A stretch of DNA of 64,000 nucleotides, taken from NCBI RefSeq assembly GCF_012999535.1, contig NZ_JABBWV010000014.1:62001-126000 (forward strand), read 5' to 3'. The stretch is from Microbispora sp. H11081. GTDB taxonomy: Bacteria > Actinomycetota > Actinomycetes > Streptosporangiales > Streptosporangiaceae. Below are positions 33,194 through 41,341 of the stretch, in pieces. The notes beneath the pieces are model-generated. The model searched no databases. It was given only the letters and a program-made list of their open reading frames with translations, and had not been told where the DNA came from. Position 1 is the first letter of the stretch, and every line of letters starts with the position of its first letter. The position numbers and the translations under genes are program-made.

Positions 33194-35170
33194 GTGGGGG
33201 AGTTCGTCGGAGTCGATCCCGAGAATCTCAAGGAGCTGACCAAACGACTGGGACAGCTTCATGATCTGCTGGCCCGGCACAGTCCGCTCATACAGCAGAA
33301 AATGCAGAAATGGGGCAGCGAAGTCGCGGTCACTTCGCTGCCCGGCCTCATCGCCGCCGCGCTCGACGACGTCCGCGACATGGACGCCCGCACGACCAGG
33401 GCGTACGAACTGGCGAGGCAGCAGGGCTGGAGCGCGCTGAGCGGTGCGCCCGGCGTCCTCGGCCTCACCCTCGACCGGCCGCCCGGCGTGCGGCTGGACT
33501 GGGAGGCGACGGGCCAGAGCGCGTACCAGGGCGAACGCGACGCTGAGACGCTGACCGCCGCCCTCGCGGCCAAGAACCCCGAGGACGCGCGCATCGCCCT
33601 CCTCGGACTGCCGGAGAGCCTGCGGCGGCACATGGCGGACAAGGACTACCAGGCGGCCTTCTGGGCCGGGGCCGGCCCGCTCGCGCTGCGCGCCGCCCGG
33701 GCGCTGTACGAACGAGCGGGTGGCGCGCTGTTCAGCGCCGAGAGCCTGAGCGTGCTGCGGGCGCTCGGAGCGTCCTTGGCCGCCGCCAGCCAGATGCGCG
33801 TCGGCACGGGCAAGGACCGCCGCCCGTTGCTGCCCACCGCCACCCGCGCCACCCTCACCGGGAACTCCGACCCCTGGTCGGTCGGCATGCTCGTGAAGTA
33901 CGGCCCCGAGGGCAGGTCGTGGGACTCCCGCCTGCTCGCCGACCTGACCCGCTCCATGCTCGACGCCCGCGCCGGCGGCAAGGACATCTGGCCACCCACC
34001 CGCGGCACGCTGGAGACCGACGCCGACGCCTCACGCCAGCAGCGGCTCATGGCGGAGTACGACGCCGTGGGGGCCGTCCTCCAGCGGGCCGCGGAGAACG
34101 GCATGGCCGCCCGGCACGTGCTGGGCGATGAGGCGACCGGCCTCAAGTACGCCCGGATGCTCGTCAGCGACTCCTGGCACACCCCCGGCTACGACCCCGG
34201 GCCCTTCCTCAGTTCGTACGCGCACCCGGGCGGCGCGCTTCCACCCACCGGCCAGGTGGACCTGTCCGCGCCCACGGCGGCCTTCCTCAAGGCCGCCGTC
34301 TCCGCGGAACGCGGCACCTCCGTCGACGCCGAGGAATCCGCCTGGTCCGTCGTCCACATCGTCCAAGCCACCGCCGAGTTCTCCAAGCTTCACCCGCAGA
34401 CGGTGCTACCCAAGGAGATCCGGCAGTCTTTGATCTACACCGCCGACCGCTACCTCCCCGACTTGGCCGCCTCCGTCAACGGTTACGGCAACAAAGCCCG
34501 TCCGCACGGCGATCAGCCGGGCGCTCCATGGGTCTCCTACGTCGACAGCACTGCACTGGCCGAATTCCTCAGGCAGGCCTTGCACGACCCCAAGGACCTC
34601 GGCGCCTTCGAGGGGAGGATGGATGCTCGAATCAGCGCGAGCGTAGCCGCGTCCGTCCGGGACCCGAATCAGGACTATCTTGCCCAGATGAGTGCGCTCA
34701 ACGGCCTGACCGCCAGGATCAAGAAGGACTTCAATTTCGACGAAGCTCAGCGGTTGGACGAGAAAGCACAGCGCTTCCAAACCTTTCTGTCCATCATATC
34801 CGGCGGATGGGGCGCGCTCAGTTTCAGCAAAGCACTGGGCGCAGGCACCGCTTCCCAAGTATTCGTCGCCGTCGCGCAACCCCCTGCGAGCGAGCTCATC
34901 AACACCGATCACAAGATAGAAACTTACAAGATCAATGAGGATGAGTTCCGAGCACGCCTGCTCCACGTCAGGATTCCTGTGATCCAAGGGCTTCTGATCG
35001 CCGATTTGATCGATCTACCCGCTAACACCTCCTGGTATCAGAATGGAGTGATCAGCCCGAACGCGGATTTCACCGACTGGTACACCACACATGAAAGAGT
35101 CGTATATGGTGGCCGCAGACTGGATGAATGGGTGAAAGACGCAGAGCACGCCATGGACATACAACGATGA
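33194..35170 (+). CDS. Large WXG-associated protein of unknown function with tail module shared by downstream lipoproteins
   Basis: A 658-residue protein from GTG at 33194 (GGGAAGGA upstream). The N-terminal 80 residues are helical (VDPENLKELTKRLGQLHDLL, then SPLIQQKMQKWGSEV), like the WXG-type targeting domains of actinomycete cargo proteins. The middle is Ala-rich and helical with no catalytic motif I recognise. It resembles the uncharacterised DUF6571 group from memory, not verified. The C-terminal 60 residues (from about 598) form a module ending in PNADFTDWYTTH (622-633) and LDEWVKDAEHA, which recurs in the lipoprotein encoded next. DNA from about 34600 on is noticeably richer in A/T than the first two thirds, suggesting that the tail was acquired separately. 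ATGA overlap with the next gene. Confidence 0.72.
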   Translation: MGEFVGVDPENLKELTKRLGQLHDLLARHSPLIQQKMQKWGSEVAVTSLPGLIAAALDDVRDMDARTTRAYELARQQGWSALSGAPGVLGLTLDRPPGVRLDWEATGQSAYQGERDAETLTAALAAKNPEDARIALLGLPESLRRHMADKDYQAAFWAGAGPLALRAARALYERAGGALFSAESLSVLRALGASLAAASQMRVGTGKDRRPLLPTATRATLTGNSDPWSVGMLVKYGPEGRSWDSRLLADLTRSMLDARAGGKDIWPPTRGTLETDADASRQQRLMAEYDAVGAVLQRAAENGMAARHVLGDEATGLKYARMLVSDSWHTPGYDPGPFLSSYAHPGGALPPTGQVDLSAPTAAFLKAAVSAERGTSVDAEESAWSVVHIVQATAEFSKLHPQTVLPKEIRQSLIYTADRYLPDLAASVNGYGNKARPHGDQPGAPWVSYVDSTALAEFLRQALHDPKDLGAFEGRMDARISASVAASVRDPNQDYLAQMSALNGLTARIKKDFNFDEAQRLDEKAQRFQTFLSIISGGWGALSFSKALGAGTASQVFVAVAQPPASELINTDHKIETYKINEDEFRARLLHVRIPVIQGLLIADLIDLPANTSWYQNGVISPNADFTDWYTTHERVVYGGRRLDEWVKDAEHAMDIQR

Positions 35171-35508
35171 CGGGACGGTTCGCACTCCGCCTGCCCGCCT
35201 TTGCGATTCTCATCGCCCTGGGAGTGGCGGCATGCGACGGTGGCGCCACCTCAGAGGAGAAGACCGATCCGGCACGTCAGCGGAAGGCAGCGATAGAGAA
35301 GGCGGTTCAGTGCCTACTGGATCGCGGCGCTATTCCTGACGAGCAATTGCGGTCCGCGACGTGGCTGAGAGATGGGAAACTGCTTCCCAACGCCGACTTC
35401 ACCGATTGGTACACGACGCACGATAACGTCAAGTACCAGGGACAGACTCTGCTTGACTGGACCGAACAAGCCGAGAAGGCTGGGAACACGTGGAGATGCC
35501 CCCCTTGA
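35167..35508 (+). CDS. Lipoprotein carrying the shared NADFTDWYTTH module (copy 2)
   Basis: A 113-residue exported lipoprotein. The signal peptide ends in the lipobox VAAC (Cys23). The mature part has KAVQCLLDRGAIPDEQL, then WLRDGKLLPNADFTDWYTTH (about 66-85) and ends WRCPP. The 12-residue run PNADFTDWYTTH is identical to one in the tail of the preceding large protein, although synonymous codons differ, implying an old duplication. Two cysteines (in VQCLL and WRCPP) may form a disulfide. Translation is coupled to the large gene by an ATGA overlap. Function unknown; a membrane-tethered partner or decoy of the large protein is one idea. Confidence 0.75.
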   Translation: MTGRFALRLPAFAILIALGVAACDGGATSEEKTDPARQRKAAIEKAVQCLLDRGAIPDEQLRSATWLRDGKLLPNADFTDWYTTHDNVKYQGQTLLDWTEQAEKAGNTWRCPP

Positions 35509-35542
35509 TGGTCACTTCCTCCCCCGAGATCAGCTCTGCCAT

Positions 35543-35929
35543 ATGAACCCCGCAGTGAGGGCGCTCAAGTTTGGGAGCGGGCTTCTCCTGCCCATGGCGT
35601 TCACCCAGGCCGCATGTATCGGAGATGAACAATTCCGCAAGCCAGTGGACGATGAGATAAAACGACGGGGTCGGGCTCTCGTCGCCGTCGTCCACTGCTT
35701 TGTTGACCGCGATGTGATCGCGCGGAGGAGCCGTGCCGTTGCCTTGGTGAGCATCGCGGCGATCCTGCTGCTGACGGGGTGCGACCGTGGCGAGCAGCGC
35801 CCCGCGCCGACCGACAACGAGGTGAAGAGACGCGACGCGGCGCTCGTGGCAGTGGTGCAATGCCTTGTCGATCACGGCGAAGTCCCGCACGCGCACCTCG
35901 AAGACCAGCCGTGGTTGAAGGACAAGTAA
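35543..35929 (+). pseudogene. Chimeric lipoprotein open frame: module copies 3 and 4 fused
   Basis: One open frame from ATG at 35543 encodes two successive lipoprotein starts. The first has a signal-like region ending QAAC (Cys25), then VDDEIKRRGRALVAVVHCFV. The sequence then switches, without completing the module, into a second signal peptide (VALVSIAAILLLTGC, Cys80), followed by TDNEVKRRDAALVAVVQCLV. This is what a recombination between two tandem copies would leave. The frame ends at TAA 35929 just after QPWLKDK, where intact copy 2 continues into its second half. A GTG at 35714 could start copy 4 alone. A stable functional product is doubtful. Confidence 0.6.
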
Positions 35930-35930
35930 G

Positions 35931-36059
35931 GTGCAGCCCAGCGCCGAACTGGTGACTTGGAGAAGCGATCACGCGGAGACTGTCTACGCGGGCAAGACAC
36001 TGCAGGTGTGGGAGGACGAGGCGACGGCGGGGTGGCCGGGGTGGAGGTGCCCGTTGTGA
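35931..36059 (+). pseudogene. Frameshifted second half of module copy 4
   Basis: Beginning two bases after the preceding stop codon, a short frame of 42 residues reads VQPSAELVTWRSDHAETVYA, then GKTLQVWEDEA and ends WPGWRCPL. It aligns with the second half of copy 2 (PNADFTDWYTTH..., GQTLLDW, TWRCPP). The two halves of copy 4 are therefore separated by a stop and frameshift at about 35927-35931. Confidence 0.6.
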
Positions 36060-36109
36060 GGCCACGACCAGCCGGATGGGGGTCGCGCGTCTCAGTCAGG
36101 GAGTCTCTC

Positions 36110-36643
36110 TCAGCCGGAGGCCCAGTCGGGTGGCACGCCCGGGGGCGACATCCTGCGGCGGCTCGGCGAGCCGTCGCCGGACTCCCCCGGTTCTTTGGCC
36201 CCGGGCCAGGCCTTGGCGACGCGGGCGGCGAGCACGAAGTCCTTGCGCAGCGGGTGGCCCTCGAAGCCGTCGGGCAGCAGCAGTGGGCGCAGGTCAGGAT
36301 GGCCGTCGAAGACCACGCCGAACATCTCGTAGGTCTCCCGCTCGTGCCAGTTCGCCCCGCGGAAGACACCGGTGGCGGTCGGCAGGCGGGGGTCGGCGCG
36401 CGGGACCCTGGTGCGCACGAGCAGGTGCGCGAACGCGACCGGGTCGAACACGTGGGCCACGACGGCGAACGTCTCGGGCGGTTCGTCCACGGCGGTGAGC
36501 CAGTCGAAGAACTCGAATCCGGCCGACCGGGCGAAGGCCAGCGCGTCGGCCCACTCCCCGGCGTCCACGTCGAGCACGTCCTGACCGAAGGAGTCGGTGA
36601 CGCGCGAGCCGTACCGCTCGCGCACGGCCTCGACGGCGCTCAT
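36110..36643 (-). CDS. nuoC: NADH-quinone oxidoreductase subunit C-like protein
   Basis: A 177-residue protein matching the 30-kDa/NuoC family: [20 protein letters not shown] and the signature [20 protein letters not shown] followed by [20 protein letters not shown] at 36643 overlaps the nuoB stop codon (ATGA). In complex I this subunit joins the peripheral arm with NuoB and NuoD. The expected next gene, nuoD, is absent: after nuoC comes the converging lipoprotein module on the other strand. The C-terminal 25 residues are Ser/Pro/Arg-rich and may be a readthrough caused by the deletion. Confidence 0.92.
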   Translation of the reverse strand: MSAVEAVRERYGSRVTDSFGQDVLDVDAGEWADALAFARSAGFEFFDWLTAVDEPPETFAVVAHVFDPVAFAHLLVRTRVPRADPRLPTATGVFRGANWHERETYEMFGVVFDGHPDLRPLLLPDGFEGHPLRKDFVLAARVAKAWPGAKEPGESGDGSPSRRRMSPPGVPPDWASG

Positions 36644-37206
36644 GCGTCCGCCCCCGGGGTCTCGCCCGCGATCTTCTCCTGGAGCTTCATGATGCCGTGC
36701 AGCAGCGCCTCGGGGCGGGGCGGGCAGCCGGGGACGTACACGTCCACGGGAATGATCTGGTCGACGCCCTTGGTGACGCAGTACGAGTCCCAGTACGGCC
36801 CGCCCGAGTTTGAGCAGGCGCCGAAGGAGATGACGTACTTGGGATCGGGCATCCGGTCGTACAACCGGCGTACGGCAGGGGCGATCTTGTCCGTCACCGT
36901 GCCCGACACGATCAGGAGGTCGGCCTGGCGGGGGCCTTCGGGGAACGGATCCACCCCGTAGCGGATGAAGTCGTGCCTGCTCATCGACGTGGCGACGAAC
37001 TCGATGGCACAGCAGGCCAGCCCGAAGTTGAAGACCCACAGGGAATAGCGGCGGCCCCAGTTCAGCACGAACTTCATCGGCTTGGGCGCCAGCCTGGCCA
37101 CCGGCCCCACCGTGGGCATCGGGAGATCGTTCACGGGCATGCGGTCACCGCCATGCCGCCCATTGTCCTCCCCCTGGACCGGCCGGGTCACATCCGTCGT
37201 CGTCAT
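36640..37206 (-). CDS. nuoB: NADH-quinone oxidoreductase subunit B-like protein
   Basis: A 188-residue protein with the conserved NuoB core: [20 protein letters not shown] with the CC pair, [36 protein letters not shown] and [14 protein letters not shown], supplying all four cysteines for cluster N2. ATG at 37206 (MTTTDVTRP) is assumed; an ATG 22 codons later (MPVNDLP) is also possible. It overlaps nuoC. With nuoA reduced to a stub and nuoD and nuoH lost, it cannot form a normal complex I from this locus, but its own cluster-binding residues are intact. Confidence 0.92.
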   Translation of the reverse strand: MTTTDVTRPVQGEDNGRHGGDRMPVNDLPMPTVGPVARLAPKPMKFVLNWGRRYSLWVFNFGLACCAIEFVATSMSRHDFIRYGVDPFPEGPRQADLLIVSGTVTDKIAPAVRRLYDRMPDPKYVISFGACSNSGGPYWDSYCVTKGVDQIIPVDVYVPGCPPRPEALLHGIMKLQEKIAGETPGADA

Positions 37207-37257
37207 GCCGGACCCGGGGGCCGGCCGGGAGGGTCGTAACACGTCGTAACACGCGGT

Positions 37258-37332
37258 TCACCCAACGAAGATCACCACGCCGCCGAGGAACTGGGCGCCT
37301 ACCATGGCATATGAGCCGAAATATCCGCTCAT
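37258..37332 (-). pseudogene. nuoA remnant (first 24 codons)
   Basis: Immediately upstream of nuoB on the same strand, GGAGG precedes an ATG at 37332 and a 24-residue frame MSGYFGSYAMVGAQFLGGVV followed by IFVG and TGA. The residues look like the start of NuoA (a short polar start then the first helix), and the position is where nuoA belongs. A full NuoA needs about 120 residues and three helices. The stop is followed within about 50 bases by nuoB, so most of nuoA has been deleted. Confidence 0.6.
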
Positions 37333-37425
37333 CCTGCCTCCCCGCTCCGCGGATAACCCCGGCGCGATCTCAAGGGCTGAACACTTGGCGGTCACAGGTG
37401 ACTCTCGCGCATATAGTTGAGGATC

Positions 37426-37515
37426 GTGACCCGAATCAAGCTCGTCGCCCGCTTGCACCTCGACCTGTGCCGGCTCGCGTCGGGCCTGTGTCGTCCGGAA
37501 GGTTCGCGAGGCTGA
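37426..37515 (+). CDS. Putative cysteine-containing leader peptide upstream of korAB
   Basis: A 29-residue frame from GTG at 37426: MTRIKLVARLHLDLCRLAS followed by GLCRPEGSRG. It has the RxHxDLxR...C pattern that I recall from the actinobacterial family annotated as putative leader peptides, thought to regulate downstream genes by attenuation in response to cysteine or sulfur supply. A -10-like TATAGT (37412-37417) ends 8 bases before the GTG and there is no ribosome-binding site, so it is probably leaderless. The stop is 185 bases before korA, and small hairpins (such as GCCGC...GCGGC at about 37522) follow. The rest of the 37333-37700 gap holds nothing else I recognise. Confidence 0.6.
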   Translation: MTRIKLVARLHLDLCRLASGLCRPEGSRG

Positions 37516-37700
37516 CGGTGCGCCGCCCCCCTTGCGGCTCGGCGCCGAACGGGAACGCGCCACAGGCGTGGAAAGTCCCGGTAGTCGCACCTCAAGTGCG
37601 CATCTACGAAAAACCAGCGTAACCCCGATGGATCTAGCATGGACATGACAACGTGCCACAAGCAGCCAGGCCTGGGCGCGTCAAGGAGGACTGAGGAGCT

Positions 37701-39548
37701 GTGACCAAGCAGGTTCAGCAACTCGACCGCGTGATCATCCGGTTCGCGGGTGACTCGGGCGACGGAATGCAGCTCACCGGTGATCGGTTCACGGCGGAGA
37801 CGGCCCAGTTCGGCAACGACCTGTCGACGCTCCCCAACTTCCCGGCGGAGATCCGCGCCCCCGCGGGCACCCTGCCCGGGGTGTCGAGTTTCCAGTTGCA
37901 TTTCGCCGACCACGACATCCTGACCCCAGGCGACGCCCCCAACGTGCTCGTCGCCATGAACCCCGCCGCGTTGAAGGCGAACCTCGGCGACCTGCCGCGC
38001 GGGGCCGACATCATCGCCAACACCGACGAGTTCACCAAGCGCAACCTGTCCAAGGTGGGCTATGCGGGCAACCCGCTCGAAGACGACTCCCTGAAGGAGT
38101 GGCGTCTGCACGCGGTGCCGCTGACCTCGCTGACGGTCAAGGCGCTCGAGGGCTTCGACATCTCCAAGAAGGACGCCGAGCGGGCCAAGAACATGTTCGC
38201 GCTCGGGCTGCTGTCGTGGCTGTACCACCGGCCGACCGAGGGCACGATCGCGTTCCTTGAGGCGAAGTTCGCCCGTAAGCCGGAGATCGCCAAGGCGAAC
38301 ATCGCGGCGTTCCAGGCGGGCTGGAACTACGGCGAGACGACCGAGTCGTTCTCTGTCTCCTACGAGATCAAGCCGGCGACCCACCAGCCGGGGACCTACC
38401 GCAACATCTCCGGCAACCAGGCGCTGGCCTACGGGCTGATCGCGGCGTCGGTGCAGGCCAAGCTGCCGTTGTTCCTCGGGTCGTACCCGATCACCCCGGC
38501 CTCCGACATCCTGCACGAGCTGTCCAGGCACAAGCACTTCGGCATCCGCACCTTCCAGGCCGAAGACGAGATCGCCGGCGTCGGCGCCGCCCTGGGTGCG
38601 GCGTTCGGCGGGTCGCTGGGGGTGACCACCACCTCCGGTCCCGGTGTCGCGCTGAAGGCCGAGACCGTGGGTCTCGCGGTGACCACGGAGCTGCCGCTGA
38701 TCATCGTGGACGTGCAGCGGGCCGGCCCGTCCACGGGCATGCCGACCAAGACCGAGCAGACCGACCTGCTGATGGCGATGTTCGGCCGCAACGGCGAGTC
38801 GCCGGTGCCGGTGCTCGCCCCCGCCACCCCGTCCGACTGCTTCACCATGGCGGTCGAGGCGGCCCGCATCGCGCTGCAGTACCGCACGCCGGTCATGCTG
38901 CTGTCGGACGGTTACCTGGCCAACGGGTCCGAGCCGTGGCGCATCCCCGAGATCGACGAGTTGCCGGACATCTCGGTGCGGTTCACCACGGAACCCAACG
39001 GCGAGGACGGCACCACGTACCTGCCTTATCAGCGGGACCCGGAGACGCTGGCCCGGCCGTGGGCGGTGCCCGGCACGCCCGGCCTGGAGCACCGGATCGG
39101 CGGCATCGAGAAGGCCGACGGCACGGGGAACATCTCCTACGACCCCGACAACCACGACACGATGGTGCGGCTGCGCCAGGCCAAGATCGACGGCGTGGAC
39201 GTGCCGGACCTGACCGTGGACGACCCCGACGGGGGCGCCCGGGTGCTGGTGCTCGGCTGGGGCTCGACGTACGGGCCGATCGCGGCCGCGGCTCGCCGGG
39301 TCCGCGCGGCCGGTCACAAGGTGGCCCAGGCGCACCTGCGGCACCTGAACCCGCTGCCGGCCAACACCGGCGAGGTGCTGCGCTCCTACGACAAGGTGCT
39401 GCTGCCCGAGATCAACCTGGGTCAGCTGGCCATGCTGCTGCGGGCCCGTTTCCTGGTCGACGTGATCAGCTACAACCGGGTGCGCGGGCTCCCGTTCAAG
39501 GCCGCCGAGCTCGCCGCCGTCATTCAGGACGTGATCGAAAGTGACTGA
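37701..39548 (+). CDS. korA: 2-oxoglutarate (2-oxoacid):ferredoxin oxidoreductase, alpha subunit
   Basis: A 615-residue protein that, with KorB, oxidatively decarboxylates a 2-oxoacid to acyl-CoA and reduces ferredoxin. The N-terminal 200 residues are the gamma-like domain (DRVIIRFAGDSGDGMQLTGD), fused to the pyrimidine-binding alpha domain beginning ISGNQALAYGLIAASVQAKL and including GSYPITPASDILHEL. The gamma-alpha fusion and length are those of the actinobacterial KorA. AAGGAGG lies about 14 bases before GTG at 37701, with GAGGAG nearer. It overlaps korB by 8 bases. The enzyme allows a CoA-dependent, ferredoxin-linked variant of the TCA cycle; 2-oxoglutarate is the usual substrate in this family but is inferred. 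Confidence 0.93.
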   Translation: MTKQVQQLDRVIIRFAGDSGDGMQLTGDRFTAETAQFGNDLSTLPNFPAEIRAPAGTLPGVSSFQLHFADHDILTPGDAPNVLVAMNPAALKANLGDLPRGADIIANTDEFTKRNLSKVGYAGNPLEDDSLKEWRLHAVPLTSLTVKALEGFDISKKDAERAKNMFALGLLSWLYHRPTEGTIAFLEAKFARKPEIAKANIAAFQAGWNYGETTESFSVSYEIKPATHQPGTYRNISGNQALAYGLIAASVQAKLPLFLGSYPITPASDILHELSRHKHFGIRTFQAEDEIAGVGAALGAAFGGSLGVTTTSGPGVALKAETVGLAVTTELPLIIVDVQRAGPSTGMPTKTEQTDLLMAMFGRNGESPVPVLAPATPSDCFTMAVEAARIALQYRTPVMLLSDGYLANGSEPWRIPEIDELPDISVRFTTEPNGEDGTTYLPYQRDPETLARPWAVPGTPGLEHRIGGIEKADGTGNISYDPDNHDTMVRLRQAKIDGVDVPDLTVDDPDGGARVLVLGWGSTYGPIAAAARRVRAAGHKVAQAHLRHLNPLPANTGEVLRSYDKVLLPEINLGQLAMLLRARFLVDVISYNRVRGLPFKAAELAAVIQDVIESD

Positions 39549-40599
39549 CACCCTCAATGGCAAGGGCCTGGCCCTCATCCCTCGTACGGACGCCAAGCAG
39601 ACCCTGAAGGACTTCAAGTCCGACCAGGAGGTGCGCTGGTGCCCGGGCTGCGGTGACTACGCGATCCTGGCGGCGGTGCAGTCCTTCCTGCCCGACCTTG
39701 GCCTGCGCCGGGAGAACATCGTTTTCGTCTCCGGCATCGGCTGCTCCTCGCGGTTCCCGTACTACCTCGACACCTACGGCTTCCACTCCATCCACGGGCG
39801 GGCTCCGGCGATCGCGACGGGCCTCGCCGCCTCCCGGCCGGACCTGTCGGTGTGGGTGATCACGGGTGACGGCGACGCGCTGTCGATCGGCGGCAACCAC
39901 CTGATCCACGCGCTGCGCCGCAACGTCAACCTGAACATCCTGCTGTTCAACAACAGGATCTACGGCCTGACCAAGGGGCAGTACTCCCCCACGTCGGAGA
40001 TCGGCAAGATCACCAAGTCGACGCCGATGGGATCGCTCGACAAGCCGTTCAACCCGATCTCCCTGGCGCTGGGGGCCGAGGCCGGGTTCGTCGCCCGCAC
40101 CCTCGACTCCGACCGCAAGCACCTGCAGTCGGTGCTGCGCCAGGCCGCCGAGCACCGCGGCGCCTCGCTGGTGGAGATCTACCAGAACTGCAACATCTTC
40201 AACGACGGCGCCTTCGACACGCTCAAGGACCCGGCGACCCGTGACGAGATCACCATCAAGCTCGAACACGGGCAGCCGATCGTCTTCGGCACCGGCGACA
40301 AGGAGCAGGCCGTACGGCTGTCGCCCACCGGCGGCGTCGAGGTCGTGCCGCGCGCGCAGGTCGCCGACAGCGAGATCCTCGTGCACGACGCCCACAACCC
40401 CGACCCGTCGCTGGCGTTCGCGCTGTCGAGGCTCGACGAGCCGGCCTTTCAGCACGTGCCGGTCGGCGTCTTCCGCTCGGTCGACCGGCCGTCGTACGAC
40501 CACCTGCTGAACGAGCAGGTCCAGGCGGCCACGACCGACAAGGGCACCGGCAGCCTCGCCGACCTGCTCCACGGCGGGGACACCTGGACCATCAGCTGA
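39541..40599 (+). CDS. korB: 2-oxoglutarate (2-oxoacid):ferredoxin oxidoreductase, beta subunit
   Basis: A 352-residue thiamine-diphosphate subunit. WCPGCGDYAIL (about 38-48) supplies two cluster cysteines, with GIGCSSRFPYY next. The TPP motif is GDGDALSIGGNHLIHALRRN, followed by NNRIYGLTKGQYSPTS, and QNCNIFNDGAF gives a further cysteine. It overlaps korA, so the two subunits are made together. A ferredoxin is needed as acceptor; the orphan NuoI-like protein at 31 kb is one local candidate. A strong bidirectional hairpin follows. Confidence 0.94.
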   Translation: MTDTLNGKGLALIPRTDAKQTLKDFKSDQEVRWCPGCGDYAILAAVQSFLPDLGLRRENIVFVSGIGCSSRFPYYLDTYGFHSIHGRAPAIATGLAASRPDLSVWVITGDGDALSIGGNHLIHALRRNVNLNILLFNNRIYGLTKGQYSPTSEIGKITKSTPMGSLDKPFNPISLALGAEAGFVARTLDSDRKHLQSVLRQAAEHRGASLVEIYQNCNIFNDGAFDTLKDPATRDEITIKLEHGQPIVFGTGDKEQAVRLSPTGGVEVVPRAQVADSEILVHDAHNPDPSLAFALSRLDEPAFQHVPVGVFRSVDRPSYDHLLNEQVQAATTDKGTGSLADLLHGGDTWTIS

Positions 40600-40613
40600 C
40601 CTGAGGCCACCAG

Positions 40614-40649
40614 AAAAGGCTCTCCACCCGGCCGGGCGGAGAGCCTTTT
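40614..40649. terminator. Bidirectional terminator between korB and rfbC
   Basis: Perfect 12-bp stem AAAAGGCTCTCC / GGAGAGCCTTTT with a GC-rich loop. The A- and T-tracts at the stem ends give a terminator in both directions. Confidence 0.9.
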
Positions 40650-40665
40650 CCAGTAGCGGGCGCCG

Positions 40666-41262
40666 CTACGCCGACCGGAGCTTCTCGTAGTAGGCGAGGC
40701 AGTCGTCGTAGCCGGGCAGCAGATCCAGCGCCCCCGCCTCCGCCAGTGTGGGCGCGACCGCGTCCTTCGGCGACAGGAGAGGGTCGAGCCCTTCAGGCCA
40801 CGCGATGCCGAGTTCGGGGTCGAGCGGGTGGATCCCGTGCTCACGCCCCGGCGCGTACGGCTGGGAGCACATGTAGGCCACCGTGGCCTGCTCGCTGACC
40901 GCCATGAACGCGTGGCCCAGGCCTTCCGCCAGGTACACCCCCCGGCGGCTCACGTCGTCGAGCGGCACGCTCTCCCATTGACCGAAGGCAGGCGAGCCGA
41001 CCCTCAGGTCGACCACGACGTCGAGAACGGCTCCCGACACACAGGTCACGTACTTGGCCTGACCCACCGGCACCTCCGCGAAGTGCACGCCGCGCAGCAC
41101 GCCCCGGCGGGACACCGAGAGGTTGGCCTGGGCGAGGTCGAACCGGTGTCCAAGCGCGGCGGCCAGGTCCTCCGCCCGGAACCACTCCAGGAACATCCCG
41201 CGGTCGTCCCGGTGGACGGCGGGGGTGAAGACGTAGGCGTCCGGGATCTGCAGCTGCTCCAT
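40666..41262 (-). CDS. rfbC: dTDP-4-dehydrorhamnose 3,5-epimerase
   Basis: A 198-residue cupin enzyme, third step of dTDP-L-rhamnose synthesis. ATG at 41262 gives the usual start (MEQLQIPDAYVFTPAVHRDD). Catalytic His60 in LRGVHF and Tyr130 in VAYMCSQPY are present, with RGMFLEWFR near the N-terminus. It is separated by 15 kb from rfbA-rfbB-rfbD, and it lies downstream of the giant LamG/PKD gene beyond a terminator. Some cupins of this shape act on other dTDP-sugars, but the presence of all four rhamnose genes in the window favours rhamnose. Confidence 0.9.
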   Translation of the reverse strand: MEQLQIPDAYVFTPAVHRDDRGMFLEWFRAEDLAAALGHRFDLAQANLSVSRRGVLRGVHFAEVPVGQAKYVTCVSGAVLDVVVDLRVGSPAFGQWESVPLDDVSRRGVYLAEGLGHAFMAVSEQATVAYMCSQPYAPGREHGIHPLDPELGIAWPEGLDPLLSPKDAVAPTLAEAGALDLLPGYDDCLAYYEKLRSA

Positions 41263-41300
41263 CTGCGGCACCTCGGGGTCGGTCGGGGGTCGGGGGTGGG

Positions 41301-41334
41301 AGGAAGGCCCCGCCGTCGCCGGCGGGGCCTTCCT
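41301..41334 (-). terminator. Terminator after the giant LamG/PKD gene
   Basis: Perfect 14-bp stem AGGAAGGCCCCGCC / GGCGGGGCCTTCCT with a 6-base loop, just past the stop codon on the minus strand and 39 bases before rfbC. Confidence 0.85.
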
Positions 41335-41341
41335 GCTCATC

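Noticed and set aside
37701-40599. Pyruvate:ferredoxin oxidoreductase
   Set aside because: Two-subunit gamma-alpha/beta layout and flanking gene order fit the actinobacterial KorAB type; a pyruvate enzyme would usually be a single long chain or a four-subunit set. Substrate remains inferred.
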